From positions 372,001 to 436,000 of the forward strand of contig NZ_JACGZW010000001.1 in the NCBI RefSeq assembly GCF_014145675.1: DNA of 64,000 nucleotides, in the 5' to 3' direction. The notes under the pieces are model-generated. The model ran no database searches. It saw only the letters and a program-made list of their open reading frames with translations, and was not told the DNA's origin. Below are positions 51,514 to 59,331 of this stretch, in pieces. Positions within the stretch are counted from its first letter, which is position 1. The number at the start of each line of letters is the position of its first letter. This DNA is from Amycolatopsis dendrobii. Its GTDB lineage: Bacteria; Actinomycetota; Actinomycetes; Mycobacteriales; Pseudonocardiaceae. Made by a program: the position numbers and the translations under genes.

Positions 51514-52075
51514 AGCCGGTGTCAAGCCGGTTGCCAAGATGTTGCGAAGACGTCTGCCTGGTTGACGCTGCGTGTCCGGGCCATTACCGGCGCTTAAGCG
51601 AAAAGTGCTGGTAGAAGGTGGTTTCCGCAGTGCGGGCAAGGGTTTCCGGCGCGGGGGAGTTGTTCGTGAACGGCTCGCCGGGCCGGGCGTGTCGCGTGCC
51701 GCGGGCGTGTCCCGGAACAGTTCCGGGCGCACGACCTTCGGCCCTTGCGCGCGGACGGGACTTCGGCTCCGGGACAACCGCTGTCCGGTCCGGACGGTGC
51801 TCCCGGCGTGCGTGATCACCCGCTGCGATGGGTGGCGGTCCTGCCGCCCGCAGTGACCCGGGGTGGGTGAGTTTCATTCCGGCGCGGACGGTGCGTACCG
51901 CCGGTGACCTCGGAAAACCTCTTGTGTACCACGCGTCACATCACTCCCAGTGGTTTACAGGCGTCCCGCGTGTCACACACACTGGGGCTCGCCCAGGTGA
52001 TCCGGTGCCGCTCTTGGGGAAGAGAGGCGGACGGCCGGAGCGCTCCCAGGGCGGGAAAAGAAGAGGGAGTAGAGG

Positions 52076-53368
52076 ATGACGGGCTCCGGGCGGATAGCGG
52101 CTCGGGCGGGTGCGGTCGTCGCGGCGGCAGCGGTGGCTGCCGCCGGTGCGCTGGGGCTGCTGCACGCGCCCCAGGCGGCGGCAGCGCCTGCCGAGGTGCC
52201 GGGCATGGACGTGTCCGGGCACCAGGGCAATGTGGACTGGAAGGCGGCCTGGAACGCCGGCGCGCGTTTCGCGTACGTCAAGGCGACCGAGGGCACCGGG
52301 TATCGCAACCCGTACTTCGCGCAGCAGTACAACGGCTCTTACGACGTCGGGATGATCCGCGGCGCGTACCACTTCGCGCGGCCGGACGTGTCCGACGGCG
52401 CGACGCAGGCGGACTACTTCGTCGCGCACGGCGGCGGCTGGTCCGCGGACGGCCGCACGATGCCGCCGATGCTCGACATCGAATACAACCCGTACGGCTC
52501 GACCTGCTTCGGCCTTTCGCAGTCGGCGATGGTGTCGTGGGTGAAGTCGTTCTCCGAACGGCTGCACGCGAAGACGTCGCGCTGGCCGATGCTCTACACC
52601 ACGACCGACTGGTGGAAGACCTGCACCGGGAACTCGGCGGCGTTCGGCGACACGCATCCGCTGTTCATCGCCCGCTACGCGCAGAGCGCGGGACCGCTGC
52701 CCTCGGGCTGGCGCTACTACACGATCTGGCAGTACTCCGACTCCGGCAACAAGCCCGGCGACCAGGACTCGTTCAACGGCTCGATGGCACAGCTGGTCAA
52801 GCTGGCCGGCGGCGAGGCCCCGAAGAGCGAGGCGCCGGCTCCGCCGAAGCCGACCACCTCGACGAAACCGCCGACGTCGGCCAAGCCGACCACGAGCGCG
52901 CCGCCGACCTCCTCGGCGACCAAGACGCCGACCAGTTCGGCCACCGCGTCGCCTTCGCCGAGCACCACGACGAAGACGAGCCCGAGGACGTCGGGCAGCC
53001 CGACGTCCTCGGCGACGAAACCGCCCGCGTCCACCTCGTCGACGGCGGCGAAGAAGGACATCAGCGGTCTCGTCTGGGCGGGCGGCAAGCAGGCGAACCC
53101 GCCGGGGTCGCTGTCGGACGCCAAGCACGCCGACTCGCTCACCGCCCGCGTCCACGAGGTCGCGAAGGTGACGCCGAAGGCTTCGGCCCCGCAGCAGGCC
53201 ACGACCAGCCAGCCGGCGCGGACCTCCGCGCCGGAAGCCGGCCAGCCCAAGCAGCAGGCACTGGCGAAGACCGGCGTGAGCACGCCCCGGCTCGCCGTGT
53301 TCGGTGCGGCGCTGCTGGTGTTCGGGGCGATCCTGATGACGCTGTCCCGAATGGTCGCCCGGCGCTGA
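52076..53368 (+). CDS. GH25 muramidase with C-terminal sortase signal
   Basis: This is a 430-residue protein. The signal peptide ends near AAAAPA (about residue 38). The GH25 domain is about 42-245 (GMDVSGHQGNVDWKAAWNAG, AYVKATEGTGY, MLDIEYNP, with the catalytic acids in DxS and DIE). A Thr/Ser/Pro-rich spacer of about 120 residues follows. The end is LAKTG, a hydrophobic helix and RMVARR, an LAxTG signal favoured by class E sortases. It should cut the glycan backbone of peptidoglycan while attached to the wall. Confidence 0.92.
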   Translation: MTGSGRIAARAGAVVAAAAVAAAGALGLLHAPQAAAAPAEVPGMDVSGHQGNVDWKAAWNAGARFAYVKATEGTGYRNPYFAQQYNGSYDVGMIRGAYHFARPDVSDGATQADYFVAHGGGWSADGRTMPPMLDIEYNPYGSTCFGLSQSAMVSWVKSFSERLHAKTSRWPMLYTTTDWWKTCTGNSAAFGDTHPLFIARYAQSAGPLPSGWRYYTIWQYSDSGNKPGDQDSFNGSMAQLVKLAGGEAPKSEAPAPPKPTTSTKPPTSAKPTTSAPPTSSATKTPTSSATASPSPSTTTKTSPRTSGSPTSSATKPPASTSSTAAKKDISGLVWAGGKQANPPGSLSDAKHADSLTARVHEVAKVTPKASAPQQATTSQPARTSAPEAGQPKQQALAKTGVSTPRLAVFGAALLVFGAILMTLSRMVARR

Positions 53369-53427
53369 TTCCGGCCGGGTCCGCGACTGCGCGCACGGAG
53401 CGCGGGCCCGGCCGTTAGGCTTCCGGC

Positions 53428-53793
53428 GTGACCACCACTCGACCCGAATTGCGCGGTTTCCCCGGCGCGGTGCTCGTCATCCGCTTCCTGACCGAACTGG
53501 CGCTGCTCGCCGGTCTCGCGGTCGCCGGCGCGCGGCTCGGCGGGAACGTGTTCCTCGACATCCTGTCCGCGGTGCTGTGGCCCGCGCTGGCAGGAGCGAT
53601 CTGGTGGCTCGTGATCGCGCCGAAGGCCAAGCGGCGCAGTCCGGAGCCGACCCGGTTCTTCCTGGAAGCCGGGCTGTTCGCGGTGGCCGCGCTCGGGTTG
53701 ATCGCGTCCGGCCTGCTGGTCGCGGGGATCGTGCTCGGCGTCGCCGGGATCGCGGTCGCGGTGGCCGTGCGGGTGTGGGCGAAGGACGGCTGA
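53428..53793 (+). CDS. YrdB-like membrane protein (DUF2568)
   Basis: This is a 121-residue protein with four hydrophobic segments (LVIRFLTELALLAGLAVAGA, LSAVLWPALAGAIWWLVIAP, FFLEAGLFAVAALGLIASGL, LVAGIVLGVAGIAVAVAVRV). WWLVIAPKA between segments 2 and 3 is the DUF2568 signature. The function is unknown. GTG 53428 lies 59 bases after the muramidase gene. Confidence 0.85.
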   Translation: MTTTRPELRGFPGAVLVIRFLTELALLAGLAVAGARLGGNVFLDILSAVLWPALAGAIWWLVIAPKAKRRSPEPTRFFLEAGLFAVAALGLIASGLLVAGIVLGVAGIAVAVAVRVWAKDG

Positions 53794-53846
53794 GCGGATT
53801 TCCCGAGCCGGGACCGGTCCCGGCTGTCGCTCAGTACGGTGCGCGC

Positions 53847-54296
53847 ATGGAATTTCGCACTGCCGCCCGGACGGTGTTCGCGCCGGTCGCGCTGCTCGCT
53901 GTACTGACCGCGTGCTCGGGCAGTCCCGCCCCGGCTCCCGCGCCGAACCCGGCGCCGTCGTCCTCCGCCGCGCCGGCCAAGGAACAGGTGCCTGATCGGC
54001 AGCCGCACACGCTCGTGCTGAACGCGACCGGTTCCGGCTCCCTGAAACAGGTCACCTACACCTTGGACGGCGCCACCAAGGAAACCGGGCAGGTCAAGAT
54101 GCCGTGGCGCCAGTCGCTCACCGTGCCCGCGGACGGGAAACCGCACCAGTGGACGCTGGAGATCACCTATTCCGGCGCGAGCGGCCAGGTGGAGATGTAT
54201 TCCGTCGTGGACGGCAAGGAATCCGCGCACACCGCGAGCGGCGGGCGCGGCAACGTCACCGGGTCGGCCTCGATCGGCGGTTCCGTCGCGGGCTGA
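53847..54296 (+). CDS. MmpS-like lipoprotein
   Basis: This is a 149-residue protein. The lipobox is LAVLTACSG (Cys 24), followed by a Pro/Ala/Ser spacer. The C-terminal 95 residues follow the MmpS pattern: HTLVLNATGSGSLKQVTYTLD, TGQVKMPWRQSLTVPADG, YSVVDGKESAHTASGGRG. Mycobacterial MmpS are membrane-anchored MmpL partners with a Cys in the SCRI region; this one lacks that Cys and uses a lipid anchor. No MmpL gene adjoins. It is convergent with the kinase gene, 4 bases apart. Confidence 0.75.
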   Translation: MEFRTAARTVFAPVALLAVLTACSGSPAPAPAPNPAPSSSAAPAKEQVPDRQPHTLVLNATGSGSLKQVTYTLDGATKETGQVKMPWRQSLTVPADGKPHQWTLEITYSGASGQVEMYSVVDGKESAHTASGGRGNVTGSASIGGSVAG

Positions 54297-54300
54297 GCGC

Positions 54301-56508
54301 TCAGGACGGGCCGGAGTCGTGGTTCCACCAGTCGACCATCGCGAACGGGGAGGCGCCGCGGTGCGCGACCGCGAGGATCCCCGACTGGTCGTCCGTCCAC
54401 TTGAGATAGCGCTCGCCGCTGGGTTCGAGGGTCGCGCAGGCGAGCCGCCCGGTGCGGCCGCCGCGCGAGTAGGGGCGGTCGGCGGCGAAATCGGGCGGCT
54501 GGTCGGTGCACGCCTTTTCGGTGGTCTGCGTGCTGTTGAAGACCTGGTTCATCGTGGCGGCGTCGGGCAGCTGGTAGTAGACGGCCAATCCGGCGCCGCT
54601 CGTCTGTCCGCACGCGACAGCGGCATCGGCCTGCACCGCGCCGAGGTCTTGCCAGCGCTGGTCCGCGGACGGGCGCACGCAGTTGATCCGCGAAGCGGGC
54701 GGGATCCGTTGCAGCAGCTCGTTTTCCGCTGGGGTCGGAAACGCGGGGGAGGCCTCGCGGTTGACCTGCGCGACGATCCGGCTGAGCGGCGCGAGGTGCC
54801 ATTCGGTCCACCAGTTTCCGACGAACACGGGACCGGGGCCGGTGACGTGGCCGACGACGTGGAAGGAATCGAGGCTCCAGTCGATCGCGACGGTGCCTTC
54901 CTTGCCGGGACGGCAGAGCACCTGCCCGAGGTCGACGCTCAGCCAGTCGAACCGGGTGGTGCCCGGCGACGCGCCCGGGCAAGGTGTCCCGCTCGGCGCC
55001 TTCGCGGCGGTGACGAGACCGTCGAAGCTGGTGCGCAGGGTCTGGGTGTCGGCGAAACGGTAGTAGGACACGTCGCGCGCGCCGGTGCCGCGTGGTGTGC
55101 AGGTGATTCCGGCGATGGCGCCGGGGTAGTCGCCGAGATCGGCCGGCGTCGCGCGGCGGCACTTGTTTCCGGCGGCGATCTCGGCGAGGCCTTTCTCGTC
55201 CGGGGTGGGGAACGCGGGCGCTCCGGTCCAGCTGACCCACGCGGCGCGCAAAGCCGCGTCGTCGCTCGCCGGTGCGGTGGCGGTGGTGACGGAGCGGGCG
55301 GCGTCGTCCGTCCAGACCACAATGGACCGTCCGGTGCCGACACCGCAGAACACCCGGCCCAGAGCGGGACCGGTCGCCGGGTAACGGTGTTCGGCCCACG
55401 AGGCGACGGCGCAGTCTCCTCGCTCGGTTGATGCGCCGAGACGCGGCAAGGCGGAGTAGGCGTCGGCCGCTTGCTTCGGGTCGGCGTACAGCGCGGTCGT
55501 CGCGGCGCGACCGGACGGGTCGTGACAGGTGACGGTCGCGGTCGCGCCGCGGACCGGCGTGTCCGCGGTCGCGCAGTCGGCCCGCAAGGCGGCGGGTATC
55601 CGGGCGAGAGTGGCGTCGTCGACGCCGGACAGGCCTCCGGTGGTCAGCGAGGCGACGAGCAGCCCGGCGGCCGCGACCGCCGGGACTCCCGCGCGCAGCG
55701 TCCGCCGGCGCCGGGTGTTCCGGCGCTGGGCGGCGATCAGCTCCTCGATCAGCGCGGTGCAGGTCGGATGCCGGGCTTCCGGATCCGTGCTGAGCGACCG
55801 GCGGAGCGCCCGGACGCCGGGGTGGCCGGGTTCGGCGTGGTGGCCCGGGGGAGCACCGGCCAGGCATTCGCAGAGCACGCAGGCGAGCGAATAAACATCG
55901 GCCGCGGATCCGGCCGGTTTGCCCTGGCGCTGCTCCGGCGCGGCGTAGCCGACCGTGCCGAGGAACGCCCCGGTCGCGGTGAGCTGCGTGAGGTCGAGCC
56001 GGCGGGCGATGCCGAAGTCGCACAGGTACGCGCGGCCGTCGGCGTCGAGCAGGATGTTGCCGGGTTTGACGTCCCGGTGCACGAGCCGCCGTTCGTGCGC
56101 CGCGTCGAGGGCGGCGGCGATCTCGCGTCCGATCCCGACAGTCTCCTTGAACGACAGCGGACCCCGCTCGGCCAGCAGCCGCGCGAGGTTCGTGCCCCGC
56201 ACGTACTCCATCGCGAGGTAGCCGAGGCAGCCGTCTTCGGTGAACCCGGCGTCCCGCACCGGGACGACGTTCGGATGCCCGAGCTCGCGCGCGATCCGGG
56301 TTTCGCGCTCGAACCGGGTGCGGAACCCGGGCACCGCCATGAACTCCGGGCCGACGACCTTGAGCGCGACCGCGCGCCCGTCCGCCGTGTCGACCGCCTC
56401 GAAGACCTCGCTCATCCTGGTGCGCGCGAGCTGGCGGACGAGCCGGTACCGGGGCAGCCTGCCGGTGATGTCCGGCCGGTCGAGCGTCGGTGCTTCGGTC
56501 TCGTCCAC
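54301..56508 (-). CDS. Membrane Ser/Thr protein kinase with triple-repeat ectodomain
   Basis: This is a 735-residue protein. The kinase domain is about 20-275, with K50 in VALKVV, HRDVKPGN (D146) and CDFGIA (D164). The nucleotide loop reads LARTRMSEVF (27-36) and has none of the usual glycines. One membrane span is near 295-318. Outside lie three tandem units of about 135-150 residues, each with four Cys and the pattern L..IP....C......C...Y......C.......C, joined by PAFPTP. GTG 56508 follows GGGAGGG. The ligand of the repeats is unknown. Confidence 0.9.
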   Translation of the reverse strand: MDETEAPTLDRPDITGRLPRYRLVRQLARTRMSEVFEAVDTADGRAVALKVVGPEFMAVPGFRTRFERETRIARELGHPNVVPVRDAGFTEDGCLGYLAMEYVRGTNLARLLAERGPLSFKETVGIGREIAAALDAAHERRLVHRDVKPGNILLDADGRAYLCDFGIARRLDLTQLTATGAFLGTVGYAAPEQRQGKPAGSAADVYSLACVLCECLAGAPPGHHAEPGHPGVRALRRSLSTDPEARHPTCTALIEELIAAQRRNTRRRRTLRAGVPAVAAAGLLVASLTTGGLSGVDDATLARIPAALRADCATADTPVRGATATVTCHDPSGRAATTALYADPKQAADAYSALPRLGASTERGDCAVASWAEHRYPATGPALGRVFCGVGTGRSIVVWTDDAARSVTTATAPASDDAALRAAWVSWTGAPAFPTPDEKGLAEIAAGNKCRRATPADLGDYPGAIAGITCTPRGTGARDVSYYRFADTQTLRTSFDGLVTAAKAPSGTPCPGASPGTTRFDWLSVDLGQVLCRPGKEGTVAIDWSLDSFHVVGHVTGPGPVFVGNWWTEWHLAPLSRIVAQVNREASPAFPTPAENELLQRIPPASRINCVRPSADQRWQDLGAVQADAAVACGQTSGAGLAVYYQLPDAATMNQVFNSTQTTEKACTDQPPDFAADRPYSRGGRTGRLACATLEPSGERYLKWTDDQSGILAVAHRGASPFAMVDWWNHDSGPS

Positions 56509-56598
56509 GCGTCCCTCCCCAGGCGGTGCCGGAAAGCCTACCGAGAGCGGCGCAGGGTCCTGCTTGCGCGCGCCGCGCCGGTGGATGAGACTCCCGCT

Positions 56599-58188
56599 AT
56601 GCCGAGCCCGTTCAGCGCCGAAACGGCGGAAGCGATCCAGCACGCCCGCCAGCATTCCGTCGGGGATCTCCTGCGCCGCACCGCGTTGCGCCTGCCGGAC
56701 AAGCTCGCGATCGTCTCCGGCGACCGGCGCGCGACCTACCGCGAGTTCGACGCGGCGGTCAACCGCTGTGCGCACCGGCTCGCCGAACGCGGCCTCGCGA
56801 AGGGCGACCGGCTCGCCCTGCTCAGCCGCAACTGCTGGGAGTACGCGGTGCTGGTCTTCGCCACGGCCAAGCTGGGCGTGGTGCTGGTGCCGGTGAACTT
56901 CATGCTCGGCGCGGAGGAGGTCGCGTTCATCCTCGGCCACGCCGGGGTGTCCGGGCTGATCGCCGAGGACGCGTTGCTCGACACCGCGGCGGAGGCGGTG
57001 AAGCGCTCCGGCCGCCCCGACGTCCTGCGCGCCCGGATCGGCGGCAGCGGCGGCGAATGGGAGAGCGTCGCGGACTGGATCGACCAGCCCGGCGACGAAA
57101 CCGCCCCCGCGGTTCTGGTGGAAGACGACGACCCGCTGCGGCTGATGTACACCTCCGGCACCGAATCGCGGCCGAAGGGCGTGCTGCTGTCGAGCCGGTC
57201 GCTGATCGCGCAATACGTCTCGTGCGCGATCGACGGCAGCATGACCGGCGACGACATCGAGGTGCATTCGCTGCCGCTCTACCACTGCGCGCAGCTGGAC
57301 TGTTTCCTGTCGGTCGACGTCTACCTCGGCGCGACGAGCGTGATCCTGCCCGGCCCGGACCCGGCGGCGCTGCTGGCCGCGGTGGAACGGGAACGCGCGA
57401 CGAAACTGTTCGCGCCGCCGACGGTGTGGATCTCGCTGCTGCGCCACCCGGCCTTCGACACGACGGACCTGTCGAGCCTGCGGAAGGGCTACTACGGCGC
57501 GTCGCCGATGCCCGCCGAAGTGCTGCGCGAACTCGCGCGCCGCCTGCCGGACGTGCAGTTGTGGAACTTCTACGGCCAGACCGAAATGGCCCCGCTCGCC
57601 ACGATCCTGCGCCCGCACGAGCAACTCGCCAAAGCGGGTTCGGCGGGCCGGGCGTCGATCAACGTCGAAACCCGGATCGTGGACGAGGACGGCCGCGAGC
57701 TGCCGCCCGGCGAGGTCGGGGAGATCGTGCACCGCAGTCCGCACGCGACGCTCGGCTACTACGAGGACGAGGAGAAAACCGCCGCGGCCTTCGAAGGCGG
57801 CTGGTTCCATTCGGGCGACCTCGGAGTGCTGGACGAAGAGGGCTATCTCTCGGTGGTGGACCGGAAAAAGGACATGATCAAGACCGGCGGCGAGAACGTC
57901 GCGAGCCGCGAGGTCGAGGAAGCCCTGTACCTGCTGGACGGGATCGCCGAGGTGGCGGTGTTCGGAGTCGCGCATCCGCACTGGATCGAGGCGGTCGCCG
58001 CGGCGGTCGTCCCGCGCGAGGGCGTCACGCTCACCGAGGACGAGGTGCTGGCGCATGCCCGCGAGCATTTGGCCGGGTACAAGTGCCCGAAGTACGTGGT
58101 GTTCGTGGACGCGCTGCCGAAGAACCCGAGCGGGAAGATCGTCAAGCGGGCGCTGCGGGAGGGGCACGCCGGACTGGCGCAGGGCTGA
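56599..58188 (+). CDS. AMP-dependent fatty acyl-CoA ligase (FadD-type)
   Basis: This is a 529-residue ANL enzyme. YTSGTESRPKGV is the P-loop (with E after GT), YGQTEMAP the A5 motif, FHSGDLGVLDEEGYLSVVDR the A7/A8 region and LPKNPSGKIVKRAL carries the C-terminal Lys. DRKKDMIKTGGENVASREVE is characteristic of FadD/caiC-like ligases. It activates a fatty or other carboxylic acid. It is divergent from the kinase gene by 90 bases and 55 bases upstream of a GNAT gene. Confidence 0.9.
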   Translation: MPSPFSAETAEAIQHARQHSVGDLLRRTALRLPDKLAIVSGDRRATYREFDAAVNRCAHRLAERGLAKGDRLALLSRNCWEYAVLVFATAKLGVVLVPVNFMLGAEEVAFILGHAGVSGLIAEDALLDTAAEAVKRSGRPDVLRARIGGSGGEWESVADWIDQPGDETAPAVLVEDDDPLRLMYTSGTESRPKGVLLSSRSLIAQYVSCAIDGSMTGDDIEVHSLPLYHCAQLDCFLSVDVYLGATSVILPGPDPAALLAAVERERATKLFAPPTVWISLLRHPAFDTTDLSSLRKGYYGASPMPAEVLRELARRLPDVQLWNFYGQTEMAPLATILRPHEQLAKAGSAGRASINVETRIVDEDGRELPPGEVGEIVHRSPHATLGYYEDEEKTAAAFEGGWFHSGDLGVLDEEGYLSVVDRKKDMIKTGGENVASREVEEALYLLDGIAEVAVFGVAHPHWIEAVAAAVVPREGVTLTEDEVLAHAREHLAGYKCPKYVVFVDALPKNPSGKIVKRALREGHAGLAQG

Positions 58189-58243
58189 GGTCCGGCCGCG
58201 AAAACGAGCTGTGCGCCCGGCTCTGGGCAGGAAGACTGGGCCG

Positions 58244-58759
58244 ATGACCCGTCTCGTCGAGCCGCCTCGTCTTGTCCTGCCCACGGTCGAGGTGGGCACG
58301 TCGTACCTTGTCGGCGAACAGGCGGACTGCCGGTGCGAAGGCCGCCCCACCGACTGGCTCGACGCGGCGAGCGTCGGCTTCGCCGGGTTCGTCGCCGCGC
58401 GGCGCGAGGTGCAGCCGCGCTGGGGAGTGCCTTCCACTCTCTTCTGGTACGTCTCCGGCGAGTACTGCCTGGGCGCCTTGGTCGTCCGGCACGAGCTCAC
58501 GGCCGAACTCGCCGAAGCGGGCGGCCGCATCGGGTACCACGTGGTGTCGCCGTGGCGCGGGCAGGGCCATGCCACGCGGATGCTGACGGCCGGGCTCACG
58601 GAGTGCCGCCGGCTCGGGCTCGAGCGCGTGCTGCTGACCTGCGAGGCGGACAACGAGCGTTCGCGCCGGGCGATCTTGTCGAACGGCGGGGTGCCGGACG
58701 GCCGCAGGCGCGGCGAGGACCGGTTCTGGATCGAGCTCGACTCGGACGCTGCCGCGTAG
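58244..58759 (+). CDS. GNAT N-acetyltransferase
   Basis: This is a 171-residue protein. IGYHVVSPWRGQGHATRMLT contains the Q/RxxGxG/A acetyl-CoA loop, with the third residue His-Ala (GQGHA). LTCEADNERSRRAILSNGG is the second motif. It resembles the family-8 type acetyltransferases that act on amines or tRNA- and protein-linked amino groups. The substrate is unknown. Confidence 0.88.
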   Translation: MTRLVEPPRLVLPTVEVGTSYLVGEQADCRCEGRPTDWLDAASVGFAGFVAARREVQPRWGVPSTLFWYVSGEYCLGALVVRHELTAELAEAGGRIGYHVVSPWRGQGHATRMLTAGLTECRRLGLERVLLTCEADNERSRRAILSNGGVPDGRRRGEDRFWIELDSDAAA

Positions 58760-58793
58760 CCCCGGCGTCGGACAACGGGACGTCGCGAGCGCG

Positions 58794-59243
58794 TCAGGTG
58801 CGCAGGTACCGCCGCGCGACCGCGGCGTTGTAGCGGTCGAGCAATCCGGCGAAAGCGCGGACCTCGTCCGGTGTCCAGTCGTCCAGCAGGTCGCCGACCG
58901 ACGACCGGCGCCGTGCGCGGGTCAGGTGCATGAGCTCGCGACCTCGTTCGGTCGGGGTGATCACGCAGCGGCGGCGGTCTTCGCTGGCCTGGCTGCGGGC
59001 GACGAGGTCCTTGCCGAGCAGGGCCGACACCTGCCGTCCGGCGGTGGACGGGTCCAGGCCCAGCGCGCCGGCGAGCGTGCCGATGCCGGACGGGCCCAGG
59101 TCGTCCAGGGTGCGCAGGATCAGGTATTCCGCCTGGTCCAGTTCGGCGTAGACGTCCGTGCGGCGGCGCAGCAGCTCGAAGTTGCGCACCAGCACCGCGG
59201 TGGCGCGTTCCAGCACGTCGAGCGCCTCGCTGGTCTGCTCCAT
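58794..59243 (-). CDS. MarR-family regulator
   Basis: This is a 149-residue protein with a winged helix at about 35-105 (DQAEYLILRTLDDLGPSGIG, LAGALGLDPSTAGRQVSALL, DLVARSQASEDRRRCVITPT) between dimerisation helices. ATG 59243 follows GGAGG. It is divergent from the FUSC transporter gene; CGGTATCATACCG between them is a likely site. It should repress the transporter until a phenolic or drug ligand binds. Confidence 0.92.
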   Translation of the reverse strand: MEQTSEALDVLERATAVLVRNFELLRRRTDVYAELDQAEYLILRTLDDLGPSGIGTLAGALGLDPSTAGRQVSALLGKDLVARSQASEDRRRCVITPTERGRELMHLTRARRRSSVGDLLDDWTPDEVRAFAGLLDRYNAAVARRYLRT

Positions 59244-59285
59244 GCCCGGGTCCTCCGATGAGCCGAAGAAGCGTAGCGGAATTAC

Positions 59286-59298
59286 CGGTATCATACCG
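59286..59298. promoter_or_regulatory. MarR-type operator
   Basis: CGGTATCATACCG is a perfect palindrome around one C, located between the MarR and FUSC genes, 33 bases before the FUSC start. Confidence 0.65.
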
Positions 59299-59331
59299 AT
59301 GATTGACGCGACCGGGTCGGAAGGCGGGTGG

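Larger units (their letters stand above)
51424..52075. other. Divergent regulatory region between the sugar importer and GH25
   Basis: No gene is convincing here. Features seen are two DasR-like palindromes near the importer, and near GH25 a stem CCCAGTG (51946-51952) with CACTGGG (51980-51986). I compared the latter part with the c-di-AMP riboswitch of cell-wall hydrolase genes and did not find its blocks. Confidence 0.5.

Noticed and set aside
51900..52075. Possible c-di-AMP (ydaO-type) riboswitch ahead of the GH25 muramidase
   Set aside because: Short stems are present but the conserved blocks of that riboswitch were not found.
54301..58653. A minus-strand frame of about 1450 codons covering the kinase gene and beyond
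   Set aside because: Only the part below 56508 encodes a recognisable protein. The rest is antisense to the acyl-CoA ligase gene and is an effect of high third-position GC.
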